A DNA stretch of 32,713 nt from Planctomycetaceae bacterium (GTDB lineage: Bacteria > Planctomycetota > Planctomycetia > Pirellulales > UBA1268). Position 1 is the first letter of the stretch. Each line of letters begins with the position of its first letter. The stretch is from contig SXWC01000167.1 in the NCBI GenBank assembly GCA_005789975.1, forward strand, positions 1 to 32,713, given 5' to 3'. The translations under genes and the position numbers were made by a program. The notes under the pieces were generated by a model, which saw nothing but the letters and a program-made list of their open reading frames with translations, was not told the origin of the DNA and made no database searches. Below, piece after piece: positions 1 through 6,642 of this stretch.

Positions 1-891
1 CCCCACGGCGCGGGCAAGACCACGCTGCTGCGGCTGCTGCTCGGCTCGCTCGAGCCCGGCTCGGGGAGCGTGCGGCTGGGCACCAATCTCCAGGTGGCGT
101 TCTTCGACCAGCTGCGCGAGCAGCTCGACGACGAGAAGAGCGTGGCCGACAACGTCAGCGACGGCTACGAGACGGTCCTGGTCGATGGCAAGCCGCGGCA
201 CGTGCTCGGCTATCTCCAGGATTTTCTGTTCGAGCCGGAGCGGGCCCGGATGCCGGTGAAGTATCTCTCCGGCGGGGAGCGGAACCGCGTGCTCCTGGCC
301 CGTCACTTCGCCAAGCCCGCCAATGTGAGCGTGCTCGACGAGCCGACCAACGACCGCGACGCCGAGACGCGCGCGCTGCTCGCGGAGCGGCTCGCGGAGT
401 TTGCGGGACCGGTGCTGGTGGTCAGCCACGACCGCGCCTTTCTCGACCACGTGGTCACGAGCCTGCTCGTGTTCGAGCCGCAGGCGGCGACGGGAGCACG
501 CGGCGACGCCCGGCCCGCGCACGGGGTGAGGGAATACGTCGGCGGCTATTCCGACTGGCTGCGGCAACGCGGGCCCGCGGGGGAGCCGCAGGCCGCGGCG
601 TCGCGGAAGCCGGCGGAAGTCGTGCGGAAGGAGCCTGTCGCGTCGGCTGCGAAGCGGAGGAAGCTCTCCTTCAAGGAGCAGCAGGAACTCGCCGCCCTCC
701 CCGCGGTGATCGAGTCGCTGGAAACAGCGATCGCCGCCATGCATGCCGCGATGACCGCCGCCGACTACTACCGTCAGCCGGGCGACGTGCTGGCCGTGGA
801 GAAGGGCCGGCTCGACGAGGCCGAGCGGAACCTGGCCGAGGCCTTCGCCCGCTGGGAAACGCTCGAAGCCGGCGAAAACGGCTCGAAGTGA
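1..891 (+). CDS. ABC-F family ATPase (Uup-like), 3' part only
   Basis: This is the C-terminal part of a duplicated-ABC ATPase of the ABC-F type; the frame is open to the left edge, so the first ABC domain and linker lie outside. The fragment begins in the Walker A loop of the second ABC domain (GAGKTT, bases 10-27), then shows the signature LSGGERNRV (about 267-293), Walker B with D-loop (VLDEPTNDRD, about 331-360) and the H-loop VSHDR (about 421-435). No membrane segments are visible. The last 80 residues are charged and helical, like the C-terminal coiled coil of Uup/EttA-type proteins that act on ribosomes or nucleic acid. The D-loop reads NDRD where NDLD is usual, a minor deviation. The stop codon overlaps a GTG of the next frame. 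Family assignment is firm; the subfamily (Uup rather than EttA) is inferred from the long coiled tail. Confidence 0.93.
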   Translation, partial: PHGAGKTTLLRLLLGSLEPGSGSVRLGTNLQVAFFDQLREQLDDEKSVADNVSDGYETVLVDGKPRHVLGYLQDFLFEPERARMPVKYLSGGERNRVLLARHFAKPANVSVLDEPTNDRDAETRALLAERLAEFAGPVLVVSHDRAFLDHVVTSLLVFEPQAATGARGDARPAHGVREYVGGYSDWLRQRGPAGEPQAAASRKPAEVVRKEPVASAAKRRKLSFKEQQELAALPAVIESLETAIAAMHAAMTAADYYRQPGDVLAVEKGRLDEAERNLAEAFARWETLEAGENGSK

Positions 892-905
892 ACCGGAGGT
901 TTCCC

Positions 906-1577
906 GTGCCATCACCCGTTCACCGGCCGGGCCCCACGGCGACGAGCGTCCGCACGCCGGACGGCACGGTGCTCGAGGCCCCCGCCGACTGGGCGCTCCT
1001 GCCTCCCGGAGACCCGGGGCTCACCCGACGCGTGAAGGCTGCGGGCGACCACTGGGTGGTGCAGGAGCAGCGCGGCAGGAGGATGTTTTCCCTGGGCGTC
1101 TGGGCGGCCCGCGCGACGATCGAGCGGATTCGCGGGGAACTCCTCGCGGAGCGATCGACGGAGCAGTTTGCCAGGCGGCAGGCGTCGGCGGTGAAGCGGC
1201 GGGAGAAGGTGCAGGCGGAATACGTCGGCGACTTTCGCGACGCCGTGAAAGGCTTCCTGCGGTTTCATGAGCGGCATGCCGACTTCGCCGAACGGCTCGC
1301 GGAGGCCGTCACCGCGCACGCCACGCCCGTTGGCAGCGGCACGGTGGCCCGCACCGAACGGATCCCGATCGAACGGCGTGCCGAGGCGGCCGTGATTGCC
1401 TGGATGCGGCATCAGACGACCGCCTACGACTCGATGCAGATCGCCCGCGTGAAGGGGAAGCGGCGGGAGGTCCGGCGGATGCTGGCCCAGCGGTCGCAGG
1501 AGCTGCTCCGCCGCTACCGGCTCGACGAACCCGTCGCCGCGGGCTGCCCGCTCGCGCGGGCGCTGGCGGATGGATAG
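906..1577 (+). CDS. DUF2293-type conserved protein
   Basis: A soluble protein of about 223 residues with no signal peptide or membrane segment. The N-terminal half contains a compact segment with DWALLPPGDPGLTRRV and HWVVQEQRGRRMFS, the middle is helical and basic, and the C-terminal third (AVIAWMRHQTTAYD followed by KGKRREVRRMLAQRS) resembles the DUF2293 family as I remember it; no function is established. I chose the GTG at 906 because GGAGG sits at 895-899 with a 6-base spacer. The alternative GTG at 888 overlaps the stop of the upstream ABC-F gene and would add six residues. The tight spacing suggests co-transcription with the ABC-F gene. The high Arg/Lys content would suit nucleic-acid contact, but that is a guess. 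Confidence 0.8.
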   Translation: MPSPVHRPGPTATSVRTPDGTVLEAPADWALLPPGDPGLTRRVKAAGDHWVVQEQRGRRMFSLGVWAARATIERIRGELLAERSTEQFARRQASAVKRREKVQAEYVGDFRDAVKGFLRFHERHADFAERLAEAVTAHATPVGSGTVARTERIPIERRAEAAVIAWMRHQTTAYDSMQIARVKGKRREVRRMLAQRSQELLRRYRLDEPVAAGCPLARALADG

Positions 1578-1625
1578 CAGGCCGGGGGCGACCCGCGGCC
1601 TGCCGCCCGCCGGGGCGATGCCGCC

Positions 1626-3023
1626 TCACGCCGGCGAGGCACGGAAACCGGGTTCGCGTTCGCCCGTCGACAGGCGGCCCAGGCCGGCCAGCGTGGTGTT
1701 GGCGGCAAGTTCGCGTTGCGAATGCCGCAGCGCCTCGATCGCCCGCGACTTCCGCCGGCCGTTCCGCTCGTGCAGCATGCCGTGGCCAAACTCGATCAGG
1801 CTGTCGGCCGTGATGTCTTCCGGCGGCCGGGCCAGCGTGTAGGCCGACTCGACGCCCGCCACGCGATGGACGAAGCCCTGCGTCACGAGCTTTCCCAGAA
1901 TCTCGGCGGCCACCGGCTCCGGCAGGCCCGTCTCCTCGACCACGTGGGCGAGCGAAACGGCCCGCCCCGACTCGAAGCCCTCGGCGACCACCTCCATCAG
2001 GAGCAAAACCGACGTCGAGTCCACCACGCCCCCTCTGAGCCGGATCCGCTCCATCTCCTCGAGCTCGTCCCGACGCCCGCCCAGCCGCTGCACGATCGCG
2101 GCCAACTCGACGCCGAACAGGATGCAGATCCACATCGCGTAGGTCCAGATCATGAGCACCGGCACGAAGCCGAGCGGACCGTAGAGCTGGCTGAACGAGA
2201 AGGCGTTGTTGACGTAGGCCGCGAGACCGACCTTGCCGACGTGGAGCAGCACCGCCGAGGCGAAGGCGCCCCCCACGGCCGACCGCCACGAGACATGCGT
2301 GTTGGGGAGAAGCACGAAGGTGCCCAGCAGCATGAGCGTGATCAGGCCGATGCTCCAGACCACACCGAGCATCCGCAACAGGCCGCCGCTGGCATCGACC
2401 GACGCGATCCACCGGCCGACGTGGGTATCGACGAGAAACAGGAGCGCGATGCCGATCGGTCCGACCGTGAGCACCGTCCAGTAGACGGGCACCCTCCTCA
2501 GCCACGGCCGCCCCTGCGGGGCCCGGTAGATCGTGTTGAAGCAGTCTTCCACCGTCACCATCATCGCCACCGCGGCATAGATCATCAGCGCGAGGCCGAG
2601 AAGGCCGAGCGTCTCGAGGTCGATCGTGCCGAACTTGCCGATCATGTCCTCGAGCCAGGTTCCCAGCGAGATGCCCTCCGCGGCCCCCGTCGCGGCGGCC
2701 CCGTCGGCCGGCATGATGCGGACGGCGTCGAGTCCGGCGGTCTGCACGAGCTGATGGACGAGCGACTGCAGCTTGTCCACCCCCTGCATGCCCTTGAAGA
2801 GGGCCGTGCTCACGATCGCCAGCGGCATCAGCGCGAAGAGCGTGTGGAACGCGAGCGCCGCCGCCATCTGCAGGGCCCGATCCTCCTGGAGCTGCCGGGC
2901 GCCCACCCGCGCGAGGTCGTACCAGAACCGCGCGGTGGCCTGCCAATGGGTGAGTTCCTCGCGGGGGTGCGTGACCACACGAGTGGTCCATTCCGCGATG
3001 TCTTGGATGAGCGTGCGAAGCAT
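1626..3023 (-). CDS. YihY/virulence factor BrkB family inner-membrane protein
   Basis: A 465-residue membrane protein. Residues about 25-330 form the YihY/BrkB domain: an amphipathic N-terminal region, the typical AAALAFHTLFALMPL helix (around residue 50) and further hydrophobic helices around LGLLGLALMIYAAVAMMV, VYWTVLTVGPIGIALLFLV, VVWSIGLITLMLLGTFVLL and LGFVPVLMIWTYAMWICIL. Residues about 340-450 form a soluble tail resembling a winged-helix domain (EETGLPEPVAAEILGKLV), which many long family members carry. The family was once called ribonuclease BN, which is wrong for these membrane proteins; the biochemical role is unknown. Start: ATG at 3021-3023 preceded by GAGGA with a 7-base spacer. 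It is transcribed away from the gene at 3201, leaving a 177-base divergent promoter region. Confidence 0.9.
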   Translation of the reverse strand: MLRTLIQDIAEWTTRVVTHPREELTHWQATARFWYDLARVGARQLQEDRALQMAAALAFHTLFALMPLAIVSTALFKGMQGVDKLQSLVHQLVQTAGLDAVRIMPADGAAATGAAEGISLGTWLEDMIGKFGTIDLETLGLLGLALMIYAAVAMMVTVEDCFNTIYRAPQGRPWLRRVPVYWTVLTVGPIGIALLFLVDTHVGRWIASVDASGGLLRMLGVVWSIGLITLMLLGTFVLLPNTHVSWRSAVGGAFASAVLLHVGKVGLAAYVNNAFSFSQLYGPLGFVPVLMIWTYAMWICILFGVELAAIVQRLGGRRDELEEMERIRLRGGVVDSTSVLLLMEVVAEGFESGRAVSLAHVVEETGLPEPVAAEILGKLVTQGFVHRVAGVESAYTLARPPEDITADSLIEFGHGMLHERNGRRKSRAIEALRHSQRELAANTTLAGLGRLSTGEREPGFRASPA

Positions 3024-3200
3024 GGAGTGGTCCTCGACCGGCCAGGGAGGCGGCTACGGAAATCCCCAACTCTACCAAGCCGGCGGAGGGGCCCGCAGGG
3101 GCACCGGCGACCGGGAGGTGACCGGATGCGCCCGGATCGGATATCCTTCGCGGTCGCCGCCTTGCCCCGCCCCGCGTCACTCGAAGGAAATCACGCACCG

Positions 3201-3749
3201 ATGGCCGACACGCTCACCGAAACAGAGGGCTGCAACCTCCTCACCCGGCTCTTCAAGGCACGCGGGTATGCGATCTCCAGGAACGTGCTGTTTCGCGAAT
3301 ATGGCGTCGAGTTTCACATCGATGGCTGGGATGCGAAGGCGCGGGTCGGGTTCGAGTTTCTCACGAGCGAGGACGACGATCACGACGACCTCTCGCTCGA
3401 GGAATACAACGCGCTGACCACGGCGCAGCGGCGGGGCGAACTGTCGCTCTTCATCATCGACGAAGTGGAGCCCCTGTCGGCCGAGGACCTCGCCCTCGAG
3501 GCCCACGAGTTTCTCGATGAACTGGCCGACGCGGCCCACGCGAGGCTCAGGGCGGCCGCGCGGAAGAAGGTGGTGAAGAAAGCCGCCGGGAAGAAGCGCC
3601 AGGCCGGACAGGCGACGCCGCGGAAGACCGTGAAACAGCCGGCCAGGAAGCCGGTGGGGAAGAAGCCGCAGGCCGCGGCCAGGAAGAAGACGACCGGAAA
3701 GAAGCCCGCGGGGAAGACCGCCAAGAAGGCTCGCAGCCGGCGGTCATGA
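3201..3749 (+). CDS. Small unknown protein with histone-H1-like Lys/Ala-rich tail
   Basis: I do not recognise the N-terminal domain. The protein has 182 residues in two parts. Residues 1-115 are acidic and look globular (NLLTRLFKARGYAI, VLFREYGVEFHIDGW, then an Asp-rich SEDDDHDDLS stretch). Residues 116-182 are almost only Lys, Ala, Arg, Pro, Gly and Thr, in repeated KKAAGKK/ARKKTTGKK/GKTAKK blocks, like the C-terminal tail of histone H1 and bacterial H1-like proteins. The tail should bind DNA or RNA non-specifically. The start is ATG 3201; upstream AAGGA at 3184-3188 is a weak ribosome site with a long spacer. The same frame is open far upstream, but that stretch is antisense to the YihY gene and is only a shadow. 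The strongly opposite charge of the two halves is unusual. Confidence 0.82.
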   Translation: MADTLTETEGCNLLTRLFKARGYAISRNVLFREYGVEFHIDGWDAKARVGFEFLTSEDDDHDDLSLEEYNALTTAQRRGELSLFIIDEVEPLSAEDLALEAHEFLDELADAAHARLRAAARKKVVKKAAGKKRQAGQATPRKTVKQPARKPVGKKPQAAARKKTTGKKPAGKTAKKARSRRS

Positions 3750-3779
3750 AAAAGCTGCCGCCCCTTGCGGGGCGGCAGC
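3749..3779 (-). terminator. Rho-independent terminator reading leftwards
   Basis: A perfect 11-bp stem (3754-3764 with 3769-3779) closes a 4-base loop. Read on the minus strand it is followed directly by five T residues (3753-3749), the classic intrinsic terminator form. On the plus strand the hairpin has no T-run after it, so it would serve the upstream plus-strand gene only weakly. It ends whatever minus-strand transcript covers 3780-4134. Confidence 0.75.
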
Positions 3780-4035
3780 CGTAGGAACCACTGATTCGTC
3801 ATCCGTCCGGCCGCGGCGGATTTCTCCGCCGTCAACAGGACCGCGATGCCGGGATTTGGTGGGCTGCGTCAACGGCAGGCCCGTCGACTCGCCGCTATCG
3901 GCGCAGCCCTCCGATACAGTCACATTGCGTCACTGAATCACCTCCTTTGCTACGAGGAATCCCAGCCGTCACGACCACTGTGAGATCGCCGCCAGGCGGT
4001 TCTTTCCCCGGCCGTCACCGGGGACCGTGCCTCCA
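3749..4035 (-). ncRNA. Candidate small structured RNA or long structured 3' UTR
   Basis: This stretch has no convincing protein gene but carries ordered signals on the minus strand. From right to left: a -10-like TATATT (4040-4035) without a good -35; a 7-bp hairpin (4005-4011 with 4018-4024); a 13-base near-perfect Shine-Dalgarno (3948-3936) placed 2 bases before a GTG that opens a 12-codon frame with stop (3933-3895, MTQCDCIGGLRR); a 7-bp hairpin closed by a GAAA tetraloop (3814-3820 with 3825-3831); and the terminator at 3779-3749. Either this is a separate small transcript of about 280 bases, possibly with a leader peptide, or it is the 3' UTR of the methyltransferase gene ending at 4135. 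No known RNA family was recognised. Confidence 0.35.
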
Positions 4036-4134
4036 ATATAGGGCAGGTGTCGATCCTGGCCAGCAACCGGATGCCCGTCGTCCTTCATCCGGGCCCCGGC
4101 ATCGCACGCCCGGGGCTTTCCGAATGCGGGCGGG
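3750..4134. other. Intergenic region with hairpins, no protein gene
   Basis: 385 bases between the H1-tailed gene and the methyltransferase gene, which point towards each other. Longer open frames here are low-quality Arg/Pro/Ser-rich translations and are not believed. What is present is the set of minus-strand RNA signals listed under the candidate structured RNA. Confidence 0.6.
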
Positions 4135-4830
4135 TCACGCCGGTGAACCGATCCGGCCCGGGGAGCCGATCCGGCCGAGGAAGAGGGTTGTCCAACCGCC
4201 CCCGCCGGCGTGGACGCGGGCCCGCTCGACCGTGACGTCGAAGCCGGCCCGCTGCAGGCGTGCGGCGAACGCCCTGTCGTCGCCGGCGGACCACACCGCC
4301 AGGCAGCCGCCGGCCTTGAGCGCCGCCTTCGCCACCGCCAGGCCGGCGGCCGTGTAGAGCCGGTCATTGGCGGCCAGGCTCAGGCCGTGCGCGCCGTTGT
4401 CAACATCGAGGATCACGGCGTCGAACCGGCCGCGGCGGTCTCGGAGCACGTCGGCGACGTCCCCCTCGACGAGTTCCACGCGGCGGTCGGCGAGCGCGTC
4501 CGCGCCGAGGCCGTAGTCGGGCGACCGGTTCCAGCGGATCACGGCCGGCATGAGCTCCGCGACGACGACGACGGCGTCGGGGGCCAGGTGGCCGAGCGCC
4601 GCCCGCAGGGTGAATCCCATGCCGAGGCCGCCGATGAGCACGGCCGCGCCGGACCGGCTCCGCAGGCCTCCACAGGACAGTTCCGCGAGCCGTTCCTCGG
4701 AGTGGTGCTGCCGGCTCGACATGAGCTCCACCCCGCCGACACGAATCGTGAACTCGCCGTCGCGCTCGTGCAGCGTGAGCGGCTCGCCGTCGGGCGTGGT
4801 GGCCCGGTCCCTGAGAATGGTCGGTTTCAT
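4135..4830 (-). CDS. Spermidine-synthase-like class I methyltransferase fold protein
   Basis: 231 residues with the Rossmann core of the spermidine/spermine synthase group. Motif I is VLIGGLGMGFTLRAAL (residues about 64-79), followed by a VVVVAELMP strand with an acidic residue, the QHHSEERLAEL segment before the core, and RFDAVILDVDNG (about 134-145), which corresponds to the DAIxxD region. The family binds S-adenosylmethionine or decarboxylated SAM. The N-terminal beta domain of true spermidine synthases is reduced to about 60 residues, so polyamine synthesis is not assured; these short forms are usually unassigned. The last residues contain a tandem GRIGSPGRIGSPA. It lies 21 bases after the unknown-family gene on the same strand and is probably co-transcribed with it. 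Confidence 0.82.
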   Translation of the reverse strand: MKPTILRDRATTPDGEPLTLHERDGEFTIRVGGVELMSSRQHHSEERLAELSCGGLRSRSGAAVLIGGLGMGFTLRAALGHLAPDAVVVVAELMPAVIRWNRSPDYGLGADALADRRVELVEGDVADVLRDRRGRFDAVILDVDNGAHGLSLAANDRLYTAAGLAVAKAALKAGGCLAVWSAGDDRAFAARLQRAGFDVTVERARVHAGGGGWTTLFLGRIGSPGRIGSPA

Positions 4831-4851
4831 GCGATCGCGTCCGGGGGGCGG

Positions 4852-6312
4852 CTACTCGACGGGGCAACTGGCCCCGAAGTAGCCGTTGCGATCGATGTGG
4901 CTGGCCACTTCCGGCGAGACGAGCTCCCGCCACGAAGGGTCGCCCGCACAGATGCGGGACCGCACGTCCTCGCTGGAGTAGGTCCGCAGGGTGGCGGGGT
5001 CGCAGGCGAGTCCGAGGATCAGACCGTTGACCCGCAGGTGCTCGAGCAGGTGGGAGAGATGGGGAGACACCTTCATGTTCTCGGCGGTCACGACGGTCCC
5101 GGTGATCACGTCGCGGGTGGGATAGACGTAGAGCAGCACGCCGTGGGTGAAGAGCCGGCCGAAGGCCTCGAGGATGCCGCCGTCGAGCGACTTGTAGTGG
5201 CTCTCGTTGAAGAGTTCGCGGAGCAGCGGCACGCCGAGCACGAGCCCCGTCGCCTCGACGCGACGGTCGGCGAGATACTCGCCGAGCGAGTGGAAGGCGC
5301 CGATGTCGCTCACGAGCACCATCTTGCCGGCCGCGTTGATCAGGTCCACGCGGGCCAGGAAGTCGGAGTCTTCGGCGTTGCCCCGGTCGCGGAGGTTGTT
5401 CATGGTGATCTCCATGATCTCGCAGACCTCGTCGGGCTCGGCCGCACCACGACGGTCGGCCCGCGGCGCTCCGTGTCCGCTCTCGAACGCGACCCGGGCC
5501 TTGGCGAGCATCTCGAGGTTGAGACTCGTCACCGGAGCGAACCGGCCTCGTTCGACGAGCACCCGCTTCCGCCGGATCGATTCCGACGCCAGCAGCGGGG
5601 TTCCGTTGACGTCGAAGAGCAGGGCGGGCGTGTAGCCGATGCGGACGAGATGCAGGCCGAGGAGCCGCTCGTCCACGTCCTTGAAGGCGGGGCCCACGGC
5701 CCTCACCCAGTCGATCTCGAGCCGGTTGCGGCCGATGTGCTCGAGGAGCGTCTCGAGCAGCGCCCGGGGCTGCCGCCAGTGGGCGAAAACGGCATGCACG
5801 AGATTCACGCCGAGCCGGCCGAGGGCGTCGGCCTGCAGGGCGTTGCTCGCGTCGAGGAGCCGCACGTGCAGGATCATGTCGCTGGCCGGGGCGTGGATGG
5901 CATGCTGGAAGCGGATCGCCATCCAGGCATGGCATTCATTGCCCCCCGAGAACGACTTCGCCGCGGCGGTGTCGGCCAGCGCGAAAAACCGTGTACGGTC
6001 GCCCCGCGTGGGGTCGAGCCGCTCGTGCATCAGCGCGTATTCGTGGTCGAGCATCCGCTCGACCCGCTCGCGGGAGACATACCGGGTCGTCTTGCCGTAA
6101 ATCGCGTCGCTGACGGTCATGTCGTAGGCGGAGATCGTCTTGGCGACGGTCCCGGCCGCGCCGCCCGCGGCGAAAAACCAGCGGGCGACCTCCTGGCCGG
6201 CACCGATCTCGGAAAAGCTCCCGTAGATCGTGTCGTCGAGGTTGATGGCCAGGGCACGCTGGGCCGAAGGATCGACGGCCAATGGAAGGGGGGGCATGGT
6301 CATGTCGGACAT
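4852..6312 (-). CDS. Large conserved protein of unknown function (often mislabelled TonB-dependent receptor)
   Basis: A soluble-looking protein of 486 residues, without signal peptide or beta-barrel features. It begins with the conserved block AINLDDTIYGSFSEIGAGQE and GGAAGTVAKTISAYDMTVSD, continues with YVSRERVERMLDHEY, and ends with GGILEAFGRLFTHGVLLYVYP. I recall this family from planctomycetes, cyanobacteria and other bacteria, where database names such as TonB-dependent receptor are transferred without support. No catalytic motif is evident. The in-frame ATG at 6405 would add 31 residues rich in proline with no ribosome site; I prefer ATG 6312, preceded by GGAG with an 11-base spacer. 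It is the first gene of a two-gene unit with the methyltransferase-like gene. Confidence 0.85.
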   Translation of the reverse strand: MSDMTMPPLPLAVDPSAQRALAINLDDTIYGSFSEIGAGQEVARWFFAAGGAAGTVAKTISAYDMTVSDAIYGKTTRYVSRERVERMLDHEYALMHERLDPTRGDRTRFFALADTAAAKSFSGGNECHAWMAIRFQHAIHAPASDMILHVRLLDASNALQADALGRLGVNLVHAVFAHWRQPRALLETLLEHIGRNRLEIDWVRAVGPAFKDVDERLLGLHLVRIGYTPALLFDVNGTPLLASESIRRKRVLVERGRFAPVTSLNLEMLAKARVAFESGHGAPRADRRGAAEPDEVCEIMEITMNNLRDRGNAEDSDFLARVDLINAAGKMVLVSDIGAFHSLGEYLADRRVEATGLVLGVPLLRELFNESHYKSLDGGILEAFGRLFTHGVLLYVYPTRDVITGTVVTAENMKVSPHLSHLLEHLRVNGLILGLACDPATLRTYSSEDVRSRICAGDPSWRELVSPEVASHIDRNGYFGASCPVE

Positions 6313-6642
6313 GAAACGGCTGGACTCCGGCGGGGGTGGCGGGTGCGGCGGGGATGGCTGGGGCAGCGGGGGCGTGTCATGAGGGCTTTCCGCCTCGGCC
6401 GCCATTCTCGGCGGAGCCGAGTCTGCTGCCTATCCGGGTGCCGGGGTTTTCACGAAAGCCCGGTTTTGCCAGGGCCATGGACCGTTCAGAAGTGCCAAAA
6501 CACCTGTGACTCGATGATTCCGCACGACCGGGTATTATTTTGGCGGTGGGATTTGTCGATCTCGTCCTGCAACTGACGATGATTCTCGAGCGGGACCGGT
6601 CTTCTTGTCCGCCTGCGCGACGATAGAAGGAACGAGTGTCCG
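6313..6642. promoter_or_regulatory. Divergent intergenic region with possible promoter
   Basis: 330 bases separate the start of the minus-strand unknown-family gene from the plus-strand DUF1549 gene. The left part (to 6405) may instead encode a proline-rich N-terminal extension of the minus-strand gene. A TATTAT at 6533-6538 could be a -10 box for the plus-strand gene, though no good -35 lies 17 bases upstream. Before the plus start, AAGGA (6628-6632 region) gives a weak, distant ribosome site. No hairpins or small genes stand out. Confidence 0.3.

Noticed and set aside
1309..3198. 629-codon minus-strand frame over the DUF2293 and YihY genes
   Set aside because: Arg/Gly/Ala-rich, no homology, out of frame with the clear YihY protein; a GC-rich shadow.
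3777..3948. Resemblance to the 3' end of 16S rRNA (GCCGTAGG-AACC and later ATCACCTCCTTT)
   Set aside because: The two pieces are about 150 bases apart with no rRNA sequence between; better explained by a minus-strand Shine-Dalgarno.
4852..6312. Calling this gene a TonB-dependent receptor
   Set aside because: No signal peptide, plug or beta-barrel pattern; the label is a common unsupported transfer.
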